Assembly (NCBI GenBank): GCA_007120615.1
Contig: SKNI01000121.1
Coordinates: forward strand, 1 to 7,687
From: Myxococcales bacterium
GTDB taxonomy: Bacteria > Myxococcota_A > Bradymonadia > Bradymonadales > Bradymonadaceae
Direction of reading: 5' to 3'
Length of the DNA: 7,687 nucleotides
How positions within the stretch are numbered: the stretch's first letter is position 1; each line of letters begins with the position of its first letter. The translations under genes were made by a program, and so were the position numbers. Under the pieces are notes generated by a model. That model ran no database searches. It was not told the DNA's origin and saw only the letters and a program-made list of their open reading frames with translations. Shown piece by piece: positions 1-6,917 of the stretch.

Positions 1-500
1 AATTGATTCAGAAGCGGGAAGTCCTCCCGTGCTGAAAAACCGCACCAGGCGAGGTTGAAGAGCACCTGAAGGTCGAGAAAGTCCTGCCGGGTGAAGGTGT
101 CGGCGCAGGCTGCGATACCCTTCTGGTTGCGCAGTTGATGAAGTTCAGCGAATCGGGGAAGCGGGGCGACGCCGCGGTCATAGCTGATGCTAAAGAAATG
201 ACGAACGATCTCTCGGCGCTGGGCGTGATCGAGGGCGTCCGGGTCGGTCGTAGACCAGCGCCACCAGCGGTCTCGCAATCCTTCATCGACGATTTCAACC
301 AGCTGCCGAAGCAGGCTCCCTGAAAAGTTGAAAGTAGCTCGGATCTCGGGTCGCTTCTCCAGAAGTCGACCCATATCGTAATAGGATTTCACCGAATGCA
401 GCCGGACCCAGGGGAGGACAAATTCTCGGCTGCCCGGAACCCGATAATAGGGCTGGTGAAAGTGCCAGATAAAGAGCACGTCCAGAGGGGGCGAATTCAT
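1..500 (-). CDS. Glycoside hydrolase family 57 alpha-glucan enzyme, N-terminal part (runs off the left edge)
   Basis: The minus strand is open from the ATG at 500 to the window edge, giving 166 residues with no stop. Residues 11-19 read IWHFHQPYY, the GH57 first conserved motif with the HQP triad at 15-17. WVRLHSVKSYYDM (31-43), FNFSGSLLRQL (57-67) and DTFTRQDFLDLQVLFNLAW (134-152) also follow the family pattern. GH57 members include alpha-amylases, 4-alpha-glucanotransferases and branching enzymes acting on glycogen or maltodextrins. The catalytic Glu and Asp lie further along the protein and are outside the window, so activity and exact specificity cannot be judged. There is no signal peptide, so the enzyme is likely cytoplasmic. 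It starts 28 bp after the glgC stop, with only a weak GGGA ribosome-binding sequence, and is probably co-transcribed with glgC. The family call is firm; the subfamily is not. Confidence 0.88.
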   Translation of the reverse strand, partial: MNSPPLDVLFIWHFHQPYYRVPGSREFVLPWVRLHSVKSYYDMGRLLEKRPEIRATFNFSGSLLRQLVEIVDEGLRDRWWRWSTTDPDALDHAQRREIVRHFFSISYDRGVAPLPRFAELHQLRNQKGIAACADTFTRQDFLDLQVLFNLAWCGFSAREDFPLLNQ

Positions 501-528
501 GGTGCGTCCCGCGGTTGTTGAGTGGTTC

Positions 529-1764
529 TCAATTGAATTCGTATCCCTTCGGGATGACGACGATGCCGTTGTCGGAGATGGTGAATCGCTCGGCGTCGTC
601 TTCTTCATCGAAGCCGATGACCGTATCCGGGGGGATGATCACGTCTTTTTCGATAATCGCCCGCCGAATTAAGGCCCGGCGACCGATGTCGACTCCTTCA
701 AAGAGCACCGAGTCCTCGATACTGGAGAAGGAATTGACTCGAACCCTGGGAAAGAGAATGCAGCTTCGAATGGTACCACCGGAGACAATACATCCCTCGG
801 CGACGATGGAGTCGATGGCGGTTCCGACCCGGTTTTTGGTGGGGTCATCGTGGACGAATTTAGCCGGCGGGAAATGGGGATAATGGCTGCGGATTGGCCA
901 GCGATGGTTATAGAGATCGAATTCCGGCTCGGCGCTGACCAGATCCATGGACGCTTCCCAGTAGGCATCGATGGTTCCCACATCTCGCCAGTAATTGAGG
1001 CTCCTCATTTGTTGGCCGGGGATGACATTTTCCGAAAAATCGTAGACCCGGCAATCGTAGGCGTCGTTCTCCACCATGGGGGCGATGATATTCTTACCGA
1101 AATCGTGGGAACTTCCTTCGTCATCGGCATCTCGGATGACTTCGTCGATCAGGGCATCGGTGCGAAAGATATAATTGCCCATGCTCGCCAGGCAATAGTC
1201 GGGATTGCCGGGCATAGGCTGGGGATTCTCCGGCTTTTCTTGAAAGCTCACGATGCGGTGATCTTCGTCGATCTCGAGAATTCCGAATTGGAATCCCTCT
1301 TCGATGGGCACCGGGATCGCAGCGACGCTCAGGTGGGCGTTGGTCTCGCGATGAAAGCGGGCCATCTGGCGGATGTCCATCATATAGATATGGTCGGCGC
1401 CGAAGACGCAGATATCTTCCGGGTCCTCATCGGCGATCAGATTGAGGTTCTGGTAGATGGCGTCGGCGCTGCCGGCAAACCAGTGTGGTCCACGGCGCTG
1501 CTGGGCGGGAACGGGATCGACATATTGGCCCAGAAATTGGGCCAGTTGCCAGCCGCGACTGAGATGGTTGTTGAGAGAGTCGCTTTTGTACTGGGTCAAC
1601 ACCTTGATCTTAAAAAACCCGCTGTTGACGAAATTGGAGAGGACGAAGTCGATAATGCGGTAGCGACCACCAAAGGGAACGGCTGGTTTGGCGCGATCCG
1701 AAGTAAGGGGGCGAAGGCGGGTGCCTTTGCCTCCAGCAAGTACCATGACGAGAATGTCATTCAC
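529..1764 (-). CDS. glgC: Glucose-1-phosphate adenylyltransferase (ADP-glucose pyrophosphorylase)
   Basis: This 411-residue protein is of normal length for GlgC, which makes ADP-glucose and pyrophosphate from ATP and glucose-1-phosphate, the committed step of bacterial glycogen synthesis. The nucleotide-binding loop LAGGKGTRLRPLT is at 9-21, AKPAVPFGGRYRIIDF at 25-40, WFAGSADAIYQN at 95-106, FGADHIY at 121-127 (catalytic Asp124), FQEKPENP at 174-181 (Lys177, sugar-phosphate contact), SMGNYIF at 194-200, HDFGKNI at 220-226 and YWRDVGTIDAYWEA at 258-271. From about 315 it shows the hexapeptide-like left-handed beta-helix repeats of the C-terminal domain. The start is GTG at 1764, supported by GGGGAAG just upstream; an internal ATG at 1746 would remove the first strand before the glycine-rich loop. 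At the position of E. coli Lys39, linked to fructose-1,6-bisphosphate activation, this protein has Asp23 (SDRAKP), so allosteric control probably differs. It is followed by a GH57 gene 28 bp away. Confidence 0.95.
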   Translation of the reverse strand: MNDILVMVLAGGKGTRLRPLTSDRAKPAVPFGGRYRIIDFVLSNFVNSGFFKIKVLTQYKSDSLNNHLSRGWQLAQFLGQYVDPVPAQQRRGPHWFAGSADAIYQNLNLIADEDPEDICVFGADHIYMMDIRQMARFHRETNAHLSVAAIPVPIEEGFQFGILEIDEDHRIVSFQEKPENPQPMPGNPDYCLASMGNYIFRTDALIDEVIRDADDEGSSHDFGKNIIAPMVENDAYDCRVYDFSENVIPGQQMRSLNYWRDVGTIDAYWEASMDLVSAEPEFDLYNHRWPIRSHYPHFPPAKFVHDDPTKNRVGTAIDSIVAEGCIVSGGTIRSCILFPRVRVNSFSSIEDSVLFEGVDIGRRALIRRAIIEKDVIIPPDTVIGFDEEDDAERFTISDNGIVVIPKGYEFN

Positions 1765-1769
1765 GTTTT

Positions 1770-1776
1770 CTTCCCC
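1770..1776 (-). promoter_or_regulatory. Ribosome-binding site that sets the GTG start of glgC
   Basis: On the minus strand GGGGAAG lies 5 bp before the GTG at 1764. It is the only purine-rich Shine-Dalgarno-like stretch nearby and favours the GTG over the ATG at 1746, which would fall inside the N-terminal beta strand. Confidence 0.55.
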
Positions 1777-1800
1777 GTAGAAGAAGTAAAAATTAATTGG

Positions 1801-1834
1801 CTGGCGCCGGTAAAGCAGGGAAGCTCAACGCCAG
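1801..1834 (-). other. Weak inverted repeat in the kinase-glgC gap
   Basis: Just after the kinase stop, CTGGCG (1834-1829) can pair with CGCCAG (1806-1801) across a 22-nt loop, followed by CCAATTAATTTTTA on the minus strand. It could be a poor terminator or attenuator between the kinase and glgC. The loop is long and the T-run imperfect, so it may be nothing. The 72-bp gap shows no convincing sigma-70 promoter for glgC. Confidence 0.2.
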
Positions 1835-1836
1835 AA

Positions 1837-3489
1837 TCAAGGAATCAAGCCAAGAAGCGCGGCACCGCCCAGGCCCACGACAACTACGATAAAGGCGACG
1901 ACCGCGGTGATGATAAATGCATTGGAGCCAGCTCCCACGGATGCGGAAGAGATAGGGGTATCGGCTCTCTCCTTTCGAGGGGCGATGGCAGGCTCATTTG
2001 GAGCAGCCTGTATGTGCGCTGTCTGGCTCGGAGCCGGAGCCGGAGACGGCCCAGCTGGCTGCTTTCGGTCTGGAGGATTTTGTTCTTCCGGTCTTGCAGC
2101 CGCGGCGGCGGCCTTTGCGGCTCTGGATGCTTCTCCCGCTCTTGCGGCTTCCGCCAGGGCCGATGCTTTGACGCCGCCGGGTAAAGTCGGGGGTCCGCCG
2201 CGGCCGGCGGAGGTACCATTATTTTGGCCAGGAGGGGGACCGGTGACCGCTTTATAAGAAGAGGTCTGATGAGCGATGTCTGCGAGACCCGCTTCTTGCC
2301 AGGAGTCCGGTTGACCGGCGCCGCCGGCTTTGTTCAGCGGAACAGGGGCAGCGCCATCAGCGGGATCGCCGCCGAAACCCATATCTGCCCACATTCTGGG
2401 GTCTTCGAAATTTCCGTCGCCTCCGGCGGCCACTTCTCCCTGATCGGGTAAGGAGTCGTAATGCTGGGCCAGATAGAGGTCGAGATCCTTGATCTGTTCC
2501 AGTGATTTGAGCTGGTTGAGCTGTTCCTGGATAGCGGCGTCGACGGCCAGATCTTTGGCGGTTCGCGCCCGCTGGGGTCGCTGATCGACCACTTCCAAGA
2601 CTAATTCCGAGAGGTGGTAATTGGTGACTACTTCACCAAATTCGAAGAGGAAGTTTGCCAGATCAATGGCCAATTCTTTGGCGCTCTGGATTCGTTTGCT
2701 GGGATCTCGGGTCAGAGTGCGATTGAGGACCGCTTCGAGTTGCGGCGGCATATCGCTTCGGATGCCGGCGAGAGAAGGGATCTTGGCCTTTTTGACCTGC
2801 TGAAGGGTCTCGAAGTCCGATTCACCAAGGAAGAGTCGCCGCCCGGCGAGCATTTCCCACAGAAGGATGCCGACGGCGAAGATGTCGGTGCGAACGTCGA
2901 CGTCTTTTCCGTGGGCTGCTTCCGGAGAGAGGTAACCGAACTTTCCTTTCACCACCCCCGGATCGGTGACCTCGGCCTGGCTCTTGGCTTTGGCGAGGCC
3001 GAAGTCGGTGATTTTGATCTCACCGGCCTTGGAGATGAGGACGTTGGGAGGGCTGATGTCGCGGTGAACAATATCGAGGGGGTTGCCGTCCTGGTCGCGT
3101 TTTTCGTGGGCGTGGGTAAGTCCCTTGCAGACCTCAATGGCGATGAAAACGGCCTGCTCGATGCGCATCTGCCGTTTTCTGCGATTCATATACTCGATCA
3201 TCTTCTTGAGGTTCGTGCCGTCGACGAACTCCATGACGATGAAATAGGTGCCGTCGGCGATCCCCAGATCGAAGACGTGGACGCAATTGGTGTGATTGAG
3301 GTGCAGGCTGACCTTGGCCTCATCGAGAAACATGCGCACGAAGCGCTCGTTCTGGGTCAGGGAGGGCAGGATGCGCTTGATGGCAACCAGCTTTTGAAAC
3401 CCCTGCATGCTGGTGGAGTTGGCCTTAAATACCTCGGCCATTCCACCGGCGTCGATGCGCTCGATCACTTTGTATCGTTGTTCAGCCAT
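1837..3489 (-). CDS. Hanks-type Ser/Thr protein kinase with C-terminal membrane anchor
   Basis: 550 residues. The kinase domain spans about 6-280: glycine loop IDAGGMAEVF (12-21), ATP-anchoring Lys38 in VAIK, alpha-C Glu57, catalytic loop HRDISPPN (142-149, Asp144), DFG at 162-164, YLSPE (186-190) for APE, Asp202 in the F helix and Arg266. The catalytic-loop lysine of the usual HRDLKxxN is replaced by Ser146, as in many myxobacterial Pkn kinases, so activity is expected. Residues 300-345 are probably helical; 350-520 are a low-complexity Pro/Gly/Ala linker, with an alanine-rich stretch at 441-466. Residues 524-547 form one hydrophobic membrane segment ending at the stop, so the enzyme is a tail-anchored cytoplasmic kinase with no outer sensor domain. 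The ATG at 3489 lacks a clear Shine-Dalgarno. It lies 84 bp after the FHA-cyclase gene and has its own likely promoter. Substrates are unknown; the neighbouring FHA protein is a candidate partner. Confidence 0.93.
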   Translation of the reverse strand: MAEQRYKVIERIDAGGMAEVFKANSTSMQGFQKLVAIKRILPSLTQNERFVRMFLDEAKVSLHLNHTNCVHVFDLGIADGTYFIVMEFVDGTNLKKMIEYMNRRKRQMRIEQAVFIAIEVCKGLTHAHEKRDQDGNPLDIVHRDISPPNVLISKAGEIKITDFGLAKAKSQAEVTDPGVVKGKFGYLSPEAAHGKDVDVRTDIFAVGILLWEMLAGRRLFLGESDFETLQQVKKAKIPSLAGIRSDMPPQLEAVLNRTLTRDPSKRIQSAKELAIDLANFLFEFGEVVTNYHLSELVLEVVDQRPQRARTAKDLAVDAAIQEQLNQLKSLEQIKDLDLYLAQHYDSLPDQGEVAAGGDGNFEDPRMWADMGFGGDPADGAAPVPLNKAGGAGQPDSWQEAGLADIAHQTSSYKAVTGPPPGQNNGTSAGRGGPPTLPGGVKASALAEAARAGEASRAAKAAAAAARPEEQNPPDRKQPAGPSPAPAPSQTAHIQAAPNEPAIAPRKERADTPISSASVGAGSNAFIITAVVAFIVVVVGLGGAALLGLIP

Positions 3490-3526
3490 GAGGGGTCAGG
3501 CATCCGTTGGAGTAGAGTTCCCTGCG

Positions 3527-3555
3527 AGTATAAGGCAAGGTGAGGCAATGGCCAA
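3527..3555 (-). promoter_or_regulatory. Sigma-70-like promoter for the kinase gene
   Basis: On the minus strand TTGGCC (3555-3550) and TATACT (3532-3527) are separated by exactly 17 bp, matching 4 of 6 and 5 of 6 consensus bases. Transcription would begin near 3520, about 30 nt before the ATG. It lies in the 84-bp gap after the FHA-cyclase stop, where no terminator is visible, so the kinase could also be reached by read-through. Confidence 0.45.
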
Positions 3556-3573
3556 CTAAAGCGTGCAAGAAGA

Positions 3574-5199
3574 TCAAGACGAGGTGTTGCGAAGGGTTGG
3601 ATGAATAGGGCGGGCCCGAAGCCCGCGGACTCGAAATAAGTCGACCTGCTCGATTTTGCCCTTAAGAGCGGTGGGAGGCAACTTTTCTGCCAGAATTAAC
3701 ATCGCCACATCCCGGAAGGTGTCTCCACCGACGATGATATCGCCGGGCCCCGCCACCGAACAGACGCGGCTGGCGGTGTTCACGGAGTCTCCCATGACGG
3801 TATAATTCATGCTTTTTGTCGATCCCATATAACCGGCGACCACTTCTCCAGTGTTGAGCCCGATGCCGATCTGAAGGGTCTGTTCGTCGCAGGCTTCCCG
3901 GTTGGCGTTAAATTCAAGGATGGCCGCCTGCATCTCGATAGCGCAGCGCACCGCCTGCTCCGCGTCGTCTTCCCTGCCGATGGGAGCTCCCCAGAGGGCC
4001 ATAATTTCATCGCCAATAAATTTATCGAGGGTGCCTTCGTGTTTGAAGATCACGTCTACCATCAGCTCGAAATATTCATTGAGCAATTGGACGACTTCCT
4101 GAGGAGTGTGGCGTTCGCTGAACGAAGTAAAGTTGCGGATATCGGCGAACATGACGGTGACTTCCCGCAATTCGCCGCCCTTCTTTAATTCCAGACGTCC
4201 GTTGACCACCTCTTCGACCAATTGTGGGGAGAGCAGGCGGTGGAGTTTTTCGCGGACCACGATCTCTTCTTCCATCTTCTTGAGGAGGCGATGGTGGTTG
4301 ATGAGAACGGCGGCCTGTCGGGCGAAGCCGGTGAGGATCTGGAGATCTTTTTCGGTGAACGCGCCGCTCTCTACGGTGGAGTCGAGGTGAATCACCCCCA
4401 GGATGCGTTCGTCGACCAGAAGGGGGACGCTCATGGTGGAGCGGATATTTCCCAAAATGATCGAATGAGCCCCGGAGAATCGGCTGTCCATCATGGCATC
4501 GGAAGAGAGGACCGCCTGCTTCTCTTCGATGACCTCATTTAAGATCGTGCGCGAAATCCGCACGTCTCCCACGCCGATCGAGGCATCCCGGCCGCGCACG
4601 ACCATGGGCACGAGTCGTTCAGTGTCTTCCAGGCGCATCAGGATGACGCCGTGATCGGCGGGAAAGATCTCGAAGGCCTTCTCTAAGATCTTTTCCAACA
4701 ACACGTCGAGATCGGTCTCCACGCCGATGGACTGGCTCAATTCGTGGGCGATGCGCAATTTTTCGTAATCCCGGCGGAGGATTCCGGCGTCGCTTATCTT
4801 CTGCTCCGGCATGAACCGATCGGTGACCCGCTGGGCGATGCGATTCTGGATATGAGATTCGAGCTCGTCGGCGTGAATAGTGACTTTATTCTGGGACTGG
4901 CGGTCGCTGGTCTCTTCGCGAAAGAGCAGCTCTGTAGAGCCGATGCTAATGGTGTCACCGTTGGAGAGGATGCATTTCTCTTTGACCTTCTCTCCGTTTA
5001 AGAAGGTGCCGTTTCGACTTCCCCCGTCCTGGAGACAGAAATTTCCCTCGATATCTCTTTCGATCACGGCGTGGGCTTTGGAGACGACTCGATCGAGGAT
5101 CTGGATATCCTGCTCCGGATGTCGCCCGATACGGGTGACATTGCCCAGATCTTGAGTGCGTCGAACCCCACGCGTGTCGCGATAAATGACCTTGGCCAT
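3574..5199 (-). CDS. FHA-GAF-class III adenylate cyclase
   Basis: 541 residues from the ATG at 5199; a TTG at 5211 is a poorer start because only the ATG has a purine-rich GAGA stretch nearby. An FHA domain (about 3-95) has RIGR (23-26), SKAH (40-43) and RNG (62-64), the residues that bind phosphothreonine peptides. A GAF domain (about 155-303) is followed by a coiled-coil linker (303-340), then a class III cyclase domain (343-525). Metal-binding Asp353 (FADIRNF) and Asp397 (KFIGDEIMALWG), adenine-selecting Lys393 and Thr467 (NYTVMGD), and transition-state Asn474 and Arg478 (VNTASR) are all present, so it should make cAMP from ATP. Thr in place of Asp at the second selector position marks subclass IIIb. 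No membrane segment or signal peptide is seen, so it is cytoplasmic. The first downstream gene is a Ser/Thr kinase, a plausible source of the FHA ligand. The GAF ligand is unknown. Confidence 0.93.
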   Translation of the reverse strand: MAKVIYRDTRGVRRTQDLGNVTRIGRHPEQDIQILDRVVSKAHAVIERDIEGNFCLQDGGSRNGTFLNGEKVKEKCILSNGDTISIGSTELLFREETSDRQSQNKVTIHADELESHIQNRIAQRVTDRFMPEQKISDAGILRRDYEKLRIAHELSQSIGVETDLDVLLEKILEKAFEIFPADHGVILMRLEDTERLVPMVVRGRDASIGVGDVRISRTILNEVIEEKQAVLSSDAMMDSRFSGAHSIILGNIRSTMSVPLLVDERILGVIHLDSTVESGAFTEKDLQILTGFARQAAVLINHHRLLKKMEEEIVVREKLHRLLSPQLVEEVVNGRLELKKGGELREVTVMFADIRNFTSFSERHTPQEVVQLLNEYFELMVDVIFKHEGTLDKFIGDEIMALWGAPIGREDDAEQAVRCAIEMQAAILEFNANREACDEQTLQIGIGLNTGEVVAGYMGSTKSMNYTVMGDSVNTASRVCSVAGPGDIIVGGDTFRDVAMLILAEKLPPTALKGKIEQVDLFRVRGLRARPIHPTLRNTSS

Positions 5200-5266
5200 G
5201 GTCGATCTCAATAAGGAAAAACCCGGGATCTAACCTCCAACGAGTGGGGGCAGCCCATAAGCTGGT

Positions 5267-5293
5267 TTTATCGAAGTTTGGCTTTCCTTTCAA
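5267..5293 (-). promoter_or_regulatory. Possible promoter for the FHA-cyclase gene
   Basis: In the divergent gap the minus strand has TTGAAA (5293-5288, 5 of 6 matches) and GATAAA (5272-5267, 4 of 6) with a short 15-bp spacer. It is the best candidate seen for the leftward gene but weak. No convincing rightward sigma-70 or sigma-54 promoter was recognised in 5212-5411. Confidence 0.22.
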
Positions 5294-5399
5294 CGTTCCT
5301 TCGCGCTACAAAGACCAACGCCGTCGAAGAAGCACCGATGGAATGCAATTGAGGAGCAAGGGGGTTTTGGAAAAACGTGGCGATCGTCGAAACTGCTCG

Positions 5400-5404
5400 A
5401 AGGA
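5400..5404 (+). promoter_or_regulatory. Ribosome-binding site fixing the start of the response regulator
   Basis: AAGGA lies 7 bp before the ATG at 5412. The frame stays open back to an ATG at 5244, but the extra 56 residues are basic and unlike a receiver N-terminus, and the receiver beta strand begins directly after 5412. Confidence 0.7.
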
Positions 5405-5411
5405 AAAGCGT

Positions 5412-6752
5412 ATGGATGTTCTCAATGCCCGGATCTTATTGGTCGATGACGAAGTGGCGCACCTGAAAACTCTGGAGCGCCTCTTTACCAAGGAGGGCTA
5501 CGAGGTCGTCGCCGCCGATGGAGGCCAGCAGGCATTGGACCGGATGCGAGAGCGAAAGTTTCATCTGATCATCACCGATTTGATGATGCCGGACATCGAT
5601 GGAATGGATCTGCTGAAATTGGCGCCCACGTTGCAGCCGGAAGCGGAGGTGATCTTGATGACCGCCTTCGGCACAGTGGAGCGGGCGGTAGAGGGAATGA
5701 AGGAGGGAGCCTACGATTTTGTCTCCAAGCCCATCAAACGGGCCACCATCCTAAAGGCGGCTCGCCAGGGATTGGAACGACAGGCCCTGGTGGTGGAGAA
5801 TAAAGAGCTCAAAGCTCGACTCGCCGGCCTGGAAGAGGAACGCACGATTGTGGGACAGTCCCTGTTGATGCGGGAGTCCGTCGACCGGGTCCGACAGGTC
5901 GCTCCCAGCGATGCCACCGTATTGATCTCGGGGGAGAGTGGAACGGGAAAAGAGTTATTTGCCCAGATGATCTATCGGTTGAGCCGACGGGCGGAAAAGC
6001 CATTTATCGCGGTCAATTGTGCGGCTTTGCCGGAGTCGATTCTGGAGAGCGAACTCTTCGGCTATGAAAAAGGAGCGTTCACCGGTGCCAATCAGCGAAA
6101 AATTGGCCGTTTCGAAGCTGCCGATGAGGGCACGCTCTTTCTCGACGAGATCGGCGAGCTATCTCCTCAGGTACAGGTCAAATTATTGAGGGTGTTGCAG
6201 GAAGGAGCCTTCGAGCGGCTCGGGGCCAACGTTCCCACCGAGGTGGATGTGCGGATCGTGGCCGCGACCCATAAGAACCTCGAAAAGGAGATGAAGGACG
6301 GAAATTTTCGAGAAGATCTCTACTACCGACTCAATGTGATCGATATCAAGATCCCACCTCTTCGCCACCGACTGGAAGATGTGCCCCTTCTGGCGGAGCA
6401 TTTTTTGCAGATCTATGTCGAGAAAAATGACCGTCAGATCCAGGGATTTAGCGAAGACGCTTTGGCGAGCCTGAGCAATTATCATTGGCCGGGAAATGTG
6501 CGGGAGTTGGAAAATATCGTGGAACGAGCGGTGGTGCTCGACAAAGACGGGCGCATCGACGGCGATGATTTGCCGGAGCATGTGAAAGCAGGCTCCAGCG
6601 AAGGTCGTCATATTACGATTCCTCTGGGGACGTCTCTGGAAGAGATCGAAAAGCGGGTACTCCACGAGACCTTGAAGATGACCCAGGGAGATAAGAAATT
6701 AGCGGCAAAGTTATTGGGGATCGCTACCCGCACGATCTATCGAAAGTTGTGA
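5412..6752 (+). CDS. Sigma-54-dependent NtrC-family response regulator
   Basis: 446 residues in the standard three-part layout. The receiver domain (about 5-120) has acidic Asp12-Asp13, phospho-acceptor Asp56 (TDLMMP), Thr84 and Lys106 (SKP). The AAA+ domain (about 145-380) has Walker A GESGTGKE (174-181), the sigma-54-contacting GAFTGA loop (221-226), Walker B TLFLDEIGEL (241-250), sensor I (VAATH), arginine-finger region FREDLYYRLNV (299-309) and sensor II WPGNVREL (359-366). A Fis-type helix-turn-helix (about 407-446) ends LLGIATRTIYRKL right at the stop, a little shorter than usual but with the recognition helix intact. When phosphorylated it should hydrolyse ATP to open sigma-54 promoters. 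No histidine kinase lies in the window, so its input partner is unknown. It is divergent from the FHA-cyclase gene. Immediately downstream are paired palindromes and a sigma-54 promoter before gspC, its most likely targets. A gene-specific name cannot be given. Confidence 0.95.
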   Translation: MDVLNARILLVDDEVAHLKTLERLFTKEGYEVVAADGGQQALDRMRERKFHLIITDLMMPDIDGMDLLKLAPTLQPEAEVILMTAFGTVERAVEGMKEGAYDFVSKPIKRATILKAARQGLERQALVVENKELKARLAGLEEERTIVGQSLLMRESVDRVRQVAPSDATVLISGESGTGKELFAQMIYRLSRRAEKPFIAVNCAALPESILESELFGYEKGAFTGANQRKIGRFEAADEGTLFLDEIGELSPQVQVKLLRVLQEGAFERLGANVPTEVDVRIVAATHKNLEKEMKDGNFREDLYYRLNVIDIKIPPLRHRLEDVPLLAEHFLQIYVEKNDRQIQGFSEDALASLSNYHWPGNVRELENIVERAVVLDKDGRIDGDDLPEHVKAGSSEGRHITIPLGTSLEEIEKRVLHETLKMTQGDKKLAAKLLGIATRTIYRKL

Positions 6753-6774
6753 ACTTCGGTGGACGAGAGTCAGT

Positions 6775-6787
6775 TGACAAAATGTCA
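6775..6787. promoter_or_regulatory. Upstream activator palindrome, copy 1
   Basis: TGACAAAATGTCA has 5-bp arms TGACA/TGTCA around AAA. It is identical to copy 2, with centres 40 bp apart (6781 and 6821), close to four helical turns. It lies about 260 bp before the predicted sigma-54 start site, a normal distance for an NtrC-family enhancer. Binding by the adjacent regulator is inferred. Confidence 0.6.
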
Positions 6788-6813
6788 GGGGGATTCGGTT
6801 CAAAATAGCCCCA

Positions 6814-6828
6814 TTGACAAAATGTCAA
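6814..6828. promoter_or_regulatory. Upstream activator palindrome, copy 2
   Basis: TTGACAAAATGTCAA has 6-bp arms around AAA, so it is one base pair longer per side than copy 1. It lies about 220 bp before the predicted start site. TTGACA resembles a -35 box, but no -10 sequence lies 16-18 bp away on either strand, which favours a protein-binding palindrome. As RNA it could form a weak hairpin followed by TTTGATCGTTTT, so a poor terminator for the regulator gene is an alternative. Confidence 0.6.
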
Positions 6829-6831
6829 TTT

Positions 6832-6846
6832 GATCGTTTTGCGATC
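6832..6846. repeat. Small inverted repeat next to activator copy 2
   Basis: GATCG-TTTTG-CGATC, 5-bp arms and a 5-nt spacer, starting 3 bp after copy 2. It may be an accessory protein site or chance. Confidence 0.25.
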
Positions 6847-6917
6847 CCCTTCTGGTTCCCTCTCCGGGTAGATTCGGTGAGCAGAGAATAAAATATTTTT
6901 AAATGCCGATGGGGCCG

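Noticed and set aside
850..2184. 444-codon plus-strand open frame opposite glgC and the kinase C-terminus
   Set aside because: It is fully antisense to two well-supported genes and shows no recognisable domain; it is explained by codon bias.
3465..3503. 12-codon upstream open frame overlapping the kinase start
   Set aside because: No Shine-Dalgarno and nothing to distinguish it from chance.
2614..3543. 309-codon plus-strand open frame opposite the kinase
   Set aside because: It is antisense to the kinase domain, with no family features.
5200..5211. TTG start at 5211 for the FHA-cyclase
   Set aside because: It has no ribosome-binding sequence; the ATG at 5199 is better placed before the FHA domain.
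5244..5411. N-terminal extension of the response regulator to the ATG at 5244
   Set aside because: The extra 56 residues are not receiver-like, while the ATG at 5412 has an AAGGA at ideal spacing and begins the receiver directly.
6774..6819. The two TTGACA sequences as -35 boxes of sigma-70 promoters
   Set aside because: No TATAAT-like sequence lies 16-18 bp away on either strand, and both are part of identical palindromes.
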